A DNA stretch of 20,077 bases from RUG11237 sp964450185 (GTDB lineage Bacteria > Bacillota > Clostridia > Lachnospirales > Lachnospiraceae), in the NCBI GenBank assembly GCA_964450185.1, contig CAYVCL010000056.1, positions 1 through 20,077 of the forward strand, read 5' to 3'. Under the pieces are notes generated by a model. That model was not told the origin of the DNA. It did no database searches and saw nothing but the letters and a program-made list of their open reading frames with translations. How positions within the stretch are numbered: position 1 is the first letter of the stretch; each line of letters begins with the position of its first letter. This document shows positions 1 through 8,015 of this stretch, one piece after another. The translations under genes and the position numbers were made by a program.

Positions 1-235
1 CATAACAATATACTATAATACCATAACACAAAATGGAAACTACCACATTAATTATTAAATACGGAATCCGCACAAGCACAAATGACGATATTATATATTG
101 TAGTAAATACATACAGAATGTCACTTTCCTATCCACTACCCGTCTTTCAAAAAACACATGCATAAACCGATATATCACATACGTTGCCAGCCCATTTGAC
201 AACAGCAATACTATATTATTTAGTATATTTTCCAT
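1..235 (-). CDS. GHKL-type sensor histidine kinase, N-terminal part (runs off the left edge)
   Basis: An open frame starts with ATG at 235 and stays open for 78 codons to the window edge, so only the 5' part of the gene is visible. The start lies directly after the TAA stop of the LytTR regulator (236-238), with a GTGAG-like ribosome site inside that gene's end, so the two are probably translationally coupled. The visible peptide begins MENILNNIVLLL and is almost wholly hydrophobic: about residues 5-25 and 40-78 would form at least two to three membrane segments, with a short basic stretch (ERRVVDRK) between them. LytTR regulators are usually paired with GHKL kinases that have 5-7 membrane helices followed by a cytoplasmic ATPase domain, so this identity is inferred from context and topology. 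The catalytic domain is not in the window. A membrane transporter or AgrB-like protein is a less likely alternative. Confidence 0.62.
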   Translation of the reverse strand, partial: MENILNNIVLLLSNGLATYVIYRFMHVFFERRVVDRKVTFCMYLLQYIISSFVLVRIPYLIINVVVSILCYGIIVYCY

Positions 236-961
236 TTACATCTCACTTTCTATCAATTCCAAATACATGGACCTGATAATCTTTCTTCGTGACTGACTGA
301 TTGGTAATTCTACCCCATCCACTAATTTTACGAATTCATATTGAAATTTACTGATATATCGATAATTTACTATAATAGACTGGTGTATAAATAGAAATTG
401 ATTTCTCTTTACCTGTGAATATAGCCCATCCATGGAACCGTAAAATTCATCATCCTGCTTGCCCTCCAATGTGTGAATATGAATTTTTCTTCCCTGTTTT
501 TCAAAATACAAAACTTCATCCAATGAAATTTTCAAAAAATGTGAGCCTTTTTTATATGTATACAACTGCCTGCCATATTCCGCCAGAACTAAATATTTGT
601 CTATCACCTTCTTTATCTTTTCCTGTTCTAAAGGCTTAACCAAAAAATTAATAGGTCGGAAATCAAAAAGTCTTAACGCATACTCCGCTTTCGCAGAAAT
701 ATAGGCAATCTGCACCTTCTCATCACCTAAAGCTTCCCGTATGTAACTTCCAATTTCAATCCCATCCATGTCCGGCAATTCAATATCCAGAAAAATCAAA
801 TCAAATTTTGTTTTTTCCATACTCTCACACAATTCTCTGCCCTTCTGGAACAAACTAAGATTATATCGGACAGCTGCCTGTAAAAGCATTTCTTCTAATA
901 TTTCCTCTATTTGTTTGCATATTACTATTTCGTCGTCACATATCGCTATATTTATTTCCAT
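236..961 (-). CDS. LytTR-family response regulator (AgrA/VirR-like)
   Basis: This is a cytoplasmic two-component regulator of 241 residues, the normal size for the family. The N-terminal receiver domain (about 1-120) has the full phosphorylation set: acidic pair D9-D10, phospho-acceptor D59 in FLDIELPDMDG, a switch serine near 89 and lysine K109 in FLVKP. The C-terminal half (about 138-236) is a LytTR DNA-binding domain, recognisable from LYFEKQGRKIHIHT, FLFIHQSIIVN and the final PISQSRRKII block. The start is supported by AAGGAA seven bases upstream. The sensor kinase gene follows with no gap. Regulators of this type commonly control bacteriocin, quorum-sensing or surface functions, but no target operon is visible here. 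The receiver looks fully functional, in contrast with the OmpR-type regulator at 13750-14436. Confidence 0.93.
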   Translation of the reverse strand: MEINIAICDDEIVICKQIEEILEEMLLQAAVRYNLSLFQKGRELCESMEKTKFDLIFLDIELPDMDGIEIGSYIREALGDEKVQIAYISAKAEYALRLFDFRPINFLVKPLEQEKIKKVIDKYLVLAEYGRQLYTYKKGSHFLKISLDEVLYFEKQGRKIHIHTLEGKQDDEFYGSMDGLYSQVKRNQFLFIHQSIIVNYRYISKFQYEFVKLVDGVELPISQSRRKIIRSMYLELIESEM

Positions 962-1012
962 AACAGTTCCTTCTTAGGCATTAATATTTTTTTATATTTA
1001 TTTCGACTCCAT

Positions 1013-1041
1013 ATTCTACTATATTCAACATGATTTTTCAA
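1013..1041 (-). promoter_or_regulatory. Probable sigma-A promoter of the LytTR operon
   Basis: On the minus strand TTGAAA (1036-1041) and TAGAAT (1013-1018) are separated by exactly 17 bases, about 50 bp upstream of the regulator start. No other good -10/-35 pair is seen in the 962-1094 gap, which holds no gene. Confidence 0.55.
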
Positions 1042-1094
1042 TATTTCCTTTTACATTGAATCATACAATCCTCAACATAGTAATCCAAATACGC

Positions 1095-1140
1095 AAAAAT
1101 GGTTCTGGACACAAATTTCTTTGTATCCAAAACCATTTTT
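1095..1140 (-). terminator. Rho-independent terminator after the alcohol dehydrogenase gene
   Basis: A long hairpin has arms 1095-1115 and 1120-1140 around a 4-base loop. Its 20 paired or near-paired positions have two mismatches (1105/1130 and 1110/1125). The outer stem ends in an A-run on one side and a T-run on the other, so it can work in both directions. It sits 32 bp past the dehydrogenase stop codon. Confidence 0.82.
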
Positions 1141-1171
1141 ATTCTTTCAAAACCATGCTTCCTATTTTAAA

Positions 1172-2362
1172 TTAAAACTCAACATCCTCCCCATAGAAGC
1201 AAGCCTTCAAAAGCCCTTCCATTTCTTCCTGTGTCGGAATTCTTGGATTGGAGCCGGTACATGCGTCACCGATTGCCAGCTCTGCTACTTTAGGAAGTTT
1301 ATCCATAAATTCTTTTTCATCGATAATTCCACCTTCGTATTCTTTGATTCCCTTCGGAATTTCCAAAGAATCGTTCATGGATTTTAATTCTGCCACTAAT
1401 GCAGCTACCAGTTCTTCTGTAGTATCGCCCTTTAAGTCGATTGCTTTCGCAATTTCAGCATATCTTTCTGCTGCTTCTGCATTTTTAGCGTTGAACTGAA
1501 TTACTCTTGGAAGATACATTGCATTGGCACAACCGTGTACGATGTGTCCGCCACTGTAAGCTGCTCCTGTTTTATGTGCCATAGAGTGAACAATACCCAA
1601 TAATGCATTGGAAAATGCCATTCCGGCTAAGCACTGTGCATTGTGCATTCTATCTCTTGCTTCCATATCTCCGTCGAAGGATTTCTTTAAATCTCTATGA
1701 ATCATTTTAATTGCATGGATTGCCAATGGATCTGTGTAATCACAGTGAAGTGTGGACACGTAAGCTTCAATGGCATGTGTCATGGCATCCATACCTGTAT
1801 GTGCGGTTAATTTTGCAGGCATTGTTTCAGCCAGTGCCGGATCTACGATTGCTACGTCCGGAGTGATGTTAAAGTCTGCTAACGGATATTTCACTCCCTT
1901 TTCATAATCTGTGATAACACTGAATGCTGTTACTTCTGTTGCTGTTCCTGAAGTAGATGGAATCGCACAGAATTTTGCCTTGGTACGAAGTGTTGGGAAA
2001 TTAAATGGTTTAATTAAATCCTCAAATGTTGTTTCCGGATATTCATAGAATGCCCACATTGCTTTTGCAGCATCGATTGGAGAACCTCCACCCATAGACA
2101 CAATCCAGTCCGGTTCAAATTTTCTCATAGCTTCTGCTCCACGCATTACGGTTTCCACACTTGGGTCCGGTTCTACATTTTCGAACAATTCCACTTCCAT
2201 GCCGGCTTCCTTCAAATAATCTACTGCTTTATCCAAAAAGCCAAAACGTTTCATGGAGCCGCCCCCAACTACCACAATCGCTCTTTTTCCTTTTAAATTC
2301 TTTAATTCCTCTAAAGAACCTTTTCCATGATACAAATCTCTTGGTAATGTAAATCTTGCCAT
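1172..2362 (-). CDS. Iron-containing (group III) alcohol dehydrogenase
   Basis: The product reduces aldehydes or ketones to alcohols with NAD(P)H, a fermentative electron sink in anaerobes. At 396 residues it has the normal length. The N-terminal Rossmann half carries GGGSMKRFG (33-41) and GGGSPIDAAK (91-100), followed by the STSGTATEVT cofactor/substrate strip (136-145). The metal site is intact: D192 and H196 in GMDAMTHAIEAY, H259 in GIVHS and H276 in VHGCANA, with the conserved H263 between them. The GGGS turn near residue 33 resembles the NADPH-linked butanol dehydrogenase/YqhD branch rather than NADH-linked FucO, but the true substrate cannot be read from sequence. The start has a strong GGAGGG site. 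The gene is a single transcription unit with its own promoter and terminator. No partner pathway genes adjoin it. Confidence 0.94.
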   Translation of the reverse strand: MARFTLPRDLYHGKGSLEELKNLKGKRAIVVVGGGSMKRFGFLDKAVDYLKEAGMEVELFENVEPDPSVETVMRGAEAMRKFEPDWIVSMGGGSPIDAAKAMWAFYEYPETTFEDLIKPFNFPTLRTKAKFCAIPSTSGTATEVTAFSVITDYEKGVKYPLADFNITPDVAIVDPALAETMPAKLTAHTGMDAMTHAIEAYVSTLHCDYTDPLAIHAIKMIHRDLKKSFDGDMEARDRMHNAQCLAGMAFSNALLGIVHSMAHKTGAAYSGGHIVHGCANAMYLPRVIQFNAKNAEAAERYAEIAKAIDLKGDTTEELVAALVAELKSMNDSLEIPKGIKEYEGGIIDEKEFMDKLPKVAELAIGDACTGSNPRIPTQEEMEGLLKACFYGEDVEF

Positions 2363-2433
2363 ATCATACCCTCCTAAAATATAGTTTTATGCAGGTTATT
2401 ATTCCCCTCCTGCTTACTTTCGTTTGCCTTTTT

Positions 2434-2462
2434 ATTTTATCATATTTACTGTAGTGACACAA
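2434..2462 (-). promoter_or_regulatory. Probable promoter of the alcohol dehydrogenase gene
   Basis: On the minus strand TTGTGT (2457-2462) and TAAAAT (2434-2439) have a 17-base spacer. This gives a leader of about 65 nt ending in GGAGGG before the ATG at 2362. No operator is evident. The preceding gene ends at 2467, so the -35 box lies directly beside its stop codon. Confidence 0.5.
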
Positions 2463-2466
2463 GAAA

Positions 2467-3051
2467 TTATTCTTTGATAGCCTTGCCTACATTCGGCTTG
2501 ATAAAATTCTCCAAAGCGTATTCCCAAAGCTTTGGCGCACCTTTTTCTACGTTGACGTTTCTGGACATAATCTGGTCTAATGCCACGCCATGTTCTGCCC
2601 ATGCCTTTCCATCACTCTTGTGGTTTAACATAATTGGCTGTACTCTATCCAACGCATTAGCAAAGTTTGCTTCCGGAGTTTCGTTTGCTTCAAATTCCTC
2701 CCACAAATCCCGAACCTTTTTCGCCTGGTCTTCCGGTAAAATATTGAAAATTCGCTCCGCTGCCTTTTCTTCTCTGGCACGTTTGGATTTGTTTCCTTCG
2801 GTATCGTATGCATACGTATCTCCTGCATCTATTTCCACCAAATCATGAATTAATACCATAGAAATCACATGAAGCACATCCACTTCTTCTTTGGCATACT
2901 CTGACAAAAATATTGCCATCATCGCCAGATGCCAAGAGTGTTCCGCATCATTTTCCTTTCTTGAACTGTCGGTCAGATAAGACTGTCTTCCTATCTTTTT
3001 TAATTTATCCACTTCTGCAATAAATTCCATTTGTTGTTGTAAACGTTCCAT
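2467..3051 (-). CDS. HD-domain hydrolase, YfbR/HDDC2-like (probable 5'-nucleotidase)
   Basis: This is a small all-helical metal-dependent phosphohydrolase of 194 residues, close to the 190-200 of YfbR/HDDC2-type proteins. HD-fold metal residues are visible in order: H38 in DAEHSWH (H41 also present), the H69-D70 doublet in LIHDLVEIDAGDT with E73 and D77, and D135 in NALDRVQP. Known members remove phosphate from (deoxy)nucleoside monophosphates. That activity is inferred here, but it fits the neighbouring CTP synthase gene. The ATG at 3051 has AAAGGAGGAA upstream. Only about 22 nt separate this start from the T-tract of the pyrG terminator, leaving no room for a separate promoter. Expression therefore probably depends on read-through from pyrG. 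Confidence 0.87.
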   Translation of the reverse strand: MERLQQQMEFIAEVDKLKKIGRQSYLTDSSRKENDAEHSWHLAMMAIFLSEYAKEEVDVLHVISMVLIHDLVEIDAGDTYAYDTEGNKSKRAREEKAAERIFNILPEDQAKKVRDLWEEFEANETPEANFANALDRVQPIMLNHKSDGKAWAEHGVALDQIMSRNVNVEKGAPKLWEYALENFIKPNVGKAIKE

Positions 3052-3072
3052 AATTTCCTCCTTTATATTTCC

Positions 3073-3103
3073 AAAAAGGAGATAGGCTGAACCTATCTCC
3101 TTT
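3073..3103 (-). terminator. Rho-independent terminator/attenuator after pyrG
   Basis: A perfect 11-bp stem (3076-3086 with 3092-3102) and 5-base loop are followed on the minus strand by a run of T. It lies only 9 bp past the pyrG stop and about 22 bp before the HD-gene start, so it should set the ratio of the two products. Confidence 0.88.
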
Positions 3104-3111
3104 CTAATGTT

Positions 3112-4716
3112 TTATTTTTTATTTGCTACCGCTGCTTCAATAAATCCTTTGAATAATGGATGTGGTCTGTTTGGTCTGGACTTTAATTCAGGATGTGCCT
3201 GAGTAGCGATAAACCAAGGATGATCTACCAGTTCAACCATTTCCACAATACGTTTGTCTGGTGATAAACCAGATAACTTCATTCCATTTTCTGTTAATAC
3301 AGCTCTGTAATCATTGTTAACTTCGTAACGATGTCTGTGACGTTCATGTACTGTTTCTTCTCCATATACTTCGTATGCTTTGGAGGTTTTATCCAATACA
3401 CATGGGTAAGAACCAAGTCTTAAGGTTCCACCGATATCTTCGATACCATCCTGATCCGGCATCAGATGAATTACAGGATGTGTTGTGTCCGGCTTTAATT
3501 CCACACTGTGAGCATCGCTGTAGTTTAACACATTTCTTGCAAATTCCACGATGGAAAGCTGCATTCCAAGACACAATCCAAGGAATGGAATCTTATTTTC
3601 ACGAGCGTAACGAATAGCGGAAATCTTTCCTTCCACACCTCTGTCACCAAATCCACCCGGAACAAGAATACCATCTACATTTCCTAAAATTTCTGCTGCA
3701 TTTTCATCTGTCACTGTTTCAGAATCAATCCAACTGATATTTACAGTTGCACGTTCTGCAATTCCACCATGCTTTAATGCTTCTACCACACTGATGTAAG
3801 CATCATGAAGCTGAATGTATTTACCAACTAATGCAATGTTTACTTCCTTATTTGGATTTCTTAAGGCTTCTACCATTTCTTTCCAGTCTGTAAGATCTGG
3901 TTCCGGACAATCCAAATGTAAACATTCACATGCCACCTGTGCCAGTTTTTCTTCTTCCATGGCAAGAGGAGCTTCATATAAATATTCTACATCCAGATTC
4001 TGTAATACATGATTCTTTGGCACATTACAGAATAATGCAAGCTTGTCCTTTAAACCGCTGTCTAATGGAAGTTCAGAACGGCAAACGATAATATCCGGCT
4101 GAATTCCCATTCCCTGTAATTCCTTAACACTTGCCTGAGTAGGCTTTGTCTTCATTTCTCCTGAAGCACGAAGGTAAGGAATCAAGGTTACATGAATCAG
4201 GATTGCATTTTCATGTCCCACTTCATGCTGGAACTGTCTGATAGATTCTAAGAACGGCTGACTTTCAATATCTCCTACAGTTCCACCCACTTCTATAATA
4301 GCAATGGTAGTATCTTCATCTGTAAAGTTACGATAAAAACGACTCTTAATTTCATTTGTAATGTGAGGAATTACCTGAACAGTTCCTCCACCAAAATCTC
4401 CTCTACGTTCCTTCTGTAAAACAGACCAGTATACCTTTCCTGTTGTCACATTGGAATTCTTGTCCAGACTTTCATCAATAAAGCGTTCGTAATGACCTAA
4501 ATCAAGGTCTGTTTCCGTACCATCATCTGTAACGAACACTTCACCGTGCTGAACCGGGTTCATTGTTCCCGGGTCGATATTAATATAAGGGTCAAATTTC
4601 TGCATGGTAACTTTATACCCTCTTGCTTTTAACAGTCGTCCAAGAGATGCCGCGGTGATACCTTTACCAAGACCGGATACTACGCCACCTGTCACGAAGA
4701 CATATTTCACTGCCAT
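3112..4716 (-). CDS. pyrG: CTP synthase (glutamine hydrolysing)
   Basis: PyrG makes CTP from UTP, ATP and glutamine, the last step of pyrimidine nucleotide synthesis in the cytoplasm. The 534-residue product has the family's usual length and is unbroken. The N-terminal amidoligase domain (1-270) begins with FVTGGVVSGLGKGITAAS, the ATP-binding loop, and continues with KFDPYINIDPGTMNP, HGEVFVTDDGTETDLDLGHYER and the IEVGGTVGDIES block. The C-terminal class I glutaminase domain (about 290-534) carries the oxyanion strand VPGGFGDRG (352-360), nucleophile C382 in GLCLGMQ, and H508 and E510 in QAHPE. The ATG has AAAGGAGGA upstream. Strong promoter elements precede it, and the short leader lacks the run of G or C that drives pyrG reiterative attenuation in Bacillus. 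Confidence 0.99.
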   Translation of the reverse strand: MAVKYVFVTGGVVSGLGKGITAASLGRLLKARGYKVTMQKFDPYINIDPGTMNPVQHGEVFVTDDGTETDLDLGHYERFIDESLDKNSNVTTGKVYWSVLQKERRGDFGGGTVQVIPHITNEIKSRFYRNFTDEDTTIAIIEVGGTVGDIESQPFLESIRQFQHEVGHENAILIHVTLIPYLRASGEMKTKPTQASVKELQGMGIQPDIIVCRSELPLDSGLKDKLALFCNVPKNHVLQNLDVEYLYEAPLAMEEEKLAQVACECLHLDCPEPDLTDWKEMVEALRNPNKEVNIALVGKYIQLHDAYISVVEALKHGGIAERATVNISWIDSETVTDENAAEILGNVDGILVPGGFGDRGVEGKISAIRYARENKIPFLGLCLGMQLSIVEFARNVLNYSDAHSVELKPDTTHPVIHLMPDQDGIEDIGGTLRLGSYPCVLDKTSKAYEVYGEETVHERHRHRYEVNNDYRAVLTENGMKLSGLSPDKRIVEMVELVDHPWFIATQAHPELKSRPNRPHPLFKGFIEAAVANKK

Positions 4717-4754
4717 AGAATAGTTCCTCCTTTGAAAAATGTACTAATTATTTA

Positions 4755-4783
4755 ATTATACAATGGGTTTTCATCAAAGTCAA
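4755..4783 (-). promoter_or_regulatory. Near-consensus sigma-A promoter of pyrG
   Basis: On the minus strand TTGACT (4778-4783) and a perfect TATAAT (4755-4760) have a 17-base spacer. This predicts a transcript start near 4748 and a leader of about 32 nt. It is one of the best promoter matches in the window, fitting a constitutive housekeeping gene. Confidence 0.85.
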
Positions 4784-4808
4784 TGTGCGGAATGAGATTT
4801 TCTTACCC

Positions 4809-6065
4809 TCACGCCACAATCACATTCCTTCCCCCTTGCTTCCCTTCATACAACTTCTCATCTGCCCTGCGAATCACTTCCTCCGTTTTTTCACCCTTCT
4901 TCCTCTGCTCGATACCAAAGGTCATGGTAATTGAAAATTCCTCTCCCTCATAACAAAATTCTTTGTCCCTGATTTTTTGGAGGAAATGTGTTAATTCCCT
5001 GTAAACCTGCTGTTCGGTCATATTTTTAAATATCATAAGAAATTCTTCGCCACCCCAACGTGCCACAAATCCTTTTCCTCGCACCAGATTTTCCATTTCT
5101 GAGGACAATTCTTTCAATACATAATCTCCACAATTATGTCCATACATATCATTAATTTTCTTGAAGAAATCCACATCTGCAATCACTGCTGTGTAACTAT
5201 TTTCTCCACAACGCTCCATCTTATTTAACTGTCGGTCACAATATCTGCGGTTGTATAATAAGGTTAATGGATCCCTCTCAATCATGTCTTTAAGGGAATC
5301 CCTTACTTTTACAATGTAGCTTCCCAACTCTCCAATTTCATCGTTACGCTGTTTTAACTTTTCCGATGGCACTGCCTCCAAATCGCCTTTTGCAACTTTT
5401 CCAAGGAATGTTTTTACATCTTGCAGTGAGGCTACAATGCTTCGGGAGGCTACAAGGGCAGCCAATACCATAAGAAGCACGAAAAACAAAATAACCGCAA
5501 CAAGCTTTACAATGTATCCCAACACGATACTTCGTGCCTCTTTTCTTGGTTCTCCGGCAAATACCATTCCCACGATATCTCCCTGCGCATCACAAAGAGG
5601 CACATAATATCCAAAATAAGGAACACCCTGAACCAGAATATTATCTGCAAAATATTCTTCTCCCTGATACAACACCTTTTCCTGAACCTCTTCCGGAGCC
5701 ATAGTGTAAATAACACGTTCACCATCTTCATCTTTTATCGTAGTAAATACTCTTACTGCGCCATAAAAAACCGTGATGTCTGCACCTGATTTTTCCTTTA
5801 ACTCATCCATTTTAGAAAAATCTTCGTTTAAAATCACATCACCCTTTTTCAGCACATCGTCTTCCAATGTATATTCGTCCGAATTGATGGAATCAAACTG
5901 CATACATATCGTGTAAGTCATGTGAGCCAAATTCTTTTCAATATCCTTCACCATAATGTGATTTGTAAAATATCCGGCAAAAATGGTTGTTGCAACCCCT
6001 AGTAACAAAACCGGCAATACAGCCAGAGTTAGTATGGTAAAGCTTAAGCTTTTCTTTTGAAACAT
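4809..6065 (-). CDS. Membrane diguanylate cyclase (Cache-like sensor, HAMP, GGDEF)
   Basis: The product should make c-di-GMP from two GTP in response to an extracellular signal. The 418 residues divide into membrane helix 1 (about 7-31), an extracellular Cache-like sensor (about 35-178), helix 2 (about 181-206), a HAMP linker (207-258) and a GGDEF domain (260-418). The sensor has a typical late-Cache strand pair, YFGYYVPLCDAQGDIVGMVFAG. The cyclase looks active: RDPLTLLYNRRY, D297 and D299 in IADVDFFKKIND, GHNCGDYVLKEL, and RWGGEEF with the active loop at 338-342. The RxxD inhibitory site expected five residues before GGEEF reads RGKG, so c-di-GMP product inhibition is probably absent. It follows the branching-enzyme-like gene by 22 bp with a GGGAGA ribosome site, so the two are probably co-transcribed. 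No clear terminator separates it from pyrG. Confidence 0.92.
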   Translation of the reverse strand: MFQKKSLSFTILTLAVLPVLLLGVATTIFAGYFTNHIMVKDIEKNLAHMTYTICMQFDSINSDEYTLEDDVLKKGDVILNEDFSKMDELKEKSGADITVFYGAVRVFTTIKDEDGERVIYTMAPEEVQEKVLYQGEEYFADNILVQGVPYFGYYVPLCDAQGDIVGMVFAGEPRKEARSIVLGYIVKLVAVILFFVLLMVLAALVASRSIVASLQDVKTFLGKVAKGDLEAVPSEKLKQRNDEIGELGSYIVKVRDSLKDMIERDPLTLLYNRRYCDRQLNKMERCGENSYTAVIADVDFFKKINDMYGHNCGDYVLKELSSEMENLVRGKGFVARWGGEEFLMIFKNMTEQQVYRELTHFLQKIRDKEFCYEGEEFSITMTFGIEQRKKGEKTEEVIRRADEKLYEGKQGGRNVIVA

Positions 6066-6087
6066 AATTATTTATCTCCCTTATTGT

Positions 6088-7881
6088 TTATTTCCTCTTC
6101 AAATACACTGCCGTATAAGCAGGAATATCCAGTTTCACCTGATTTCCTCCTGCTTTTTTTTCTGCGGTAATCATTACATTTTCCTGTCTGGTGCTCCCTC
6201 CAAAACATTCCCAGTCACTGGATAAAATCACCTGCACCTGTTCTGTTTCCCCCACATTCAATACATAATCCTGCACCGGCGTTTCATCAAAATTAAATAC
6301 ACAATAAATGCTGTCTGCACTTCCCCTTCTTTGAAATGCATACATACAGTTCCCATTTTTCTGGCAATCCAGCCAGCTAAATCCTTCCTCCTCATAATCC
6401 CTTTCATAAAGGGAGCGTTCCCTTGCATACAACTCATTCAGTTTTTGTGAAAAATACTGAAGCTTCCCAAATTCTTCTTGTTGTGTAAGCTCCCAAGAAA
6501 GAGCTTCTTTGCCATTCCACACCTTATTTTCGCCAAATTCATTTCCCATAAAATTCAACATCTTTCCCGGATGAGCATACATATACATGTACATGGCTTT
6601 CGCCTGTGCAAGCTTTTCCTTTGTTTCTCCGTAAATTCCCTGAAAAAGGCTTTTTTCTCTATGGGCAGCCTCATCATGGGAGAATGCAAGCATAATACTT
6701 TCTTCATAAAAATATACCATAGAAAACGGAAGAATATAATACTGTTTTTTTCTGGTTTGCGAATCGTATGCCATATATTTTAAAATATCTTCCATCCAGT
6801 TACTGTCCCACTTATAATCAAATCCAAAACCACCCGTGGATATTTCTTTCGTAATCTTAGGAAAACTTCCTGTGTTTCCGGTTATCAAAATACAATGAGG
6901 AAAACGTTCTCGTATTCCCTGATTCATACGTTTTACAAAATCAATGGCACTGCCATTGGTTCCCCGATATTTCTGTCCCTGCCAATAAATCAGACGGTCA
7001 ATACTTCCAAAACGTAATCCATCAAAATGATACTCCTCCAGCCAGTAGTTTGCCACCGACTGCAGAAAGCTTCTGACCTCTCCTCTGGAATGGATAAAAT
7101 TACAACTTCCCCACTCATTGATTGCCACCTCTTTGTGTGGGTATTCATATAACGGCCATCCGTCATACTGCGCCAAACCATAGCTGTCAATGGCAAAGCA
7201 CACCATCATACAGTCCATAATCACACCGATTCCGTTCTGATGGCAAGCATCCACCAATTTCTTCAATCCTGCTGCTGTGCCATATCGGGCAGTAGGACTG
7301 AAAAAGCCGGTATTCTGATAGCCCCAGGATTCATCCAACGGATGCTCCGCAAGAGGCATAAATTCAATATAATTGTATCCCTCCTGTTTCACATAACTAA
7401 CCAACTCTTCTGCCAATTCTTCGTAAGTCAGCCAGTCACCATTTTCTTTTTTCCGAAAACTTCCCAAATGAACTTCATAAATATTCACAGGATTCTTTTT
7501 GCTGTCTTTTCTCTCTGCTATCCAGGCTTCATCCTGAAATTCATAATCTGATAAATCACGAATCACAGAACAACTTCCCGGTCTGACTTCCATTCCAAAT
7601 CCATAAGGGTCACAGTGATCCTGATACTCGCTTTCATTCTTATAGATTCGATATTTATAACGCATGCCCTCTCTTGCTTTTGGCAGCACTACTTCATAAA
7701 CATTTCCATCATATACCGGCTCTAAAAAAGTTTCTTCAAATTGGTTAAAATCTCCAATCACAGCAACCTTTGCCGCACCGGGAGCAAACGTACGAAATAC
7801 CACACCCTGCCCCTCTGGCAAAAGGTGAGCACCAAAATATTTATATGCTTCAAAACTGTTTCCATTATAAAAATCCTGCAT
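6088..7881 (-). CDS. Glycogen branching enzyme-like protein with a disabled active site (GlgB pseudoenzyme)
   Basis: The 597-residue product has GlgB architecture: CBM48-type N domain (about 10-110, FRTFAPGAAKVAVIGDFN), GH13 barrel (about 130-490) starting with VNIYEVHLGSFR, and an all-beta C domain (about 500-597). Similarity is high throughout, for example EHPLDESWGYQNTGFFSP, GFGFDYKWDSNWMEDILKYM and LNFMGNEFG. The catalytic motifs are altered. Region I DWVPAHF reads DCMMVCF (His to C228). Region II RVDAV reads RFGSI (nucleophile Asp to G292, R290 kept). Region III AEES reads TGNT (acid/base Glu to G335, next Glu to N336). Only region IV SHDE (H402, D403) is kept. Branching activity is therefore very unlikely, while glucan binding may persist. 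The reading frame is intact, which argues against random decay. It probably forms an operon with the diguanylate cyclase. The ATG has AAGGAGA upstream; no convincing promoter was found. Confidence 0.9.
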   Translation of the reverse strand: MQDFYNGNSFEAYKYFGAHLLPEGQGVVFRTFAPGAAKVAVIGDFNQFEETFLEPVYDGNVYEVVLPKAREGMRYKYRIYKNESEYQDHCDPYGFGMEVRPGSCSVIRDLSDYEFQDEAWIAERKDSKKNPVNIYEVHLGSFRKKENGDWLTYEELAEELVSYVKQEGYNYIEFMPLAEHPLDESWGYQNTGFFSPTARYGTAAGLKKLVDACHQNGIGVIMDCMMVCFAIDSYGLAQYDGWPLYEYPHKEVAINEWGSCNFIHSRGEVRSFLQSVANYWLEEYHFDGLRFGSIDRLIYWQGQKYRGTNGSAIDFVKRMNQGIRERFPHCILITGNTGSFPKITKEISTGGFGFDYKWDSNWMEDILKYMAYDSQTRKKQYYILPFSMVYFYEESIMLAFSHDEAAHREKSLFQGIYGETKEKLAQAKAMYMYMYAHPGKMLNFMGNEFGENKVWNGKEALSWELTQQEEFGKLQYFSQKLNELYARERSLYERDYEEEGFSWLDCQKNGNCMYAFQRRGSADSIYCVFNFDETPVQDYVLNVGETEQVQVILSSDWECFGGSTRQENVMITAEKKAGGNQVKLDIPAYTAVYLKRK

Positions 7882-8015
7882 TTGGCTATTCTCCTTGTAT
7901 ATTCTAAATGCTTTCTAGGTTGCCGGGACTTTTCTCAAAGACGCCCCAAGTAAATAACATAAAAATACCCGCTCGTTTCATATACTATTTAAAAATACGG
8001 TTCGGGAGGCTTCCA

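Noticed and set aside
33..296. Plus-strand ORF of 87 codons at the left edge
   Set aside because: It lies opposite the sensor kinase start and the regulator end, has no ribosome site and its peptide resembles no family.
4717..4748. Reiterative-transcription attenuator in the pyrG leader
   Set aside because: The leader is only about 32 nt and lacks both the initial G/C run and a terminator hairpin known from Bacillus pyrG.
4784..4815. Possible terminator between the GGDEF gene and pyrG
   Set aside because: A GCG-TGAG/CTCA-CGC pairing needs a 3-base bulge and has no T-run after it.
7882..8015. Bidirectional promoter region between the GlgB-like and DUF885 genes
   Set aside because: TAGAAT and TATACT -10-like boxes exist, but neither has an acceptable -35 at 16-18 bases; not strong enough to list.
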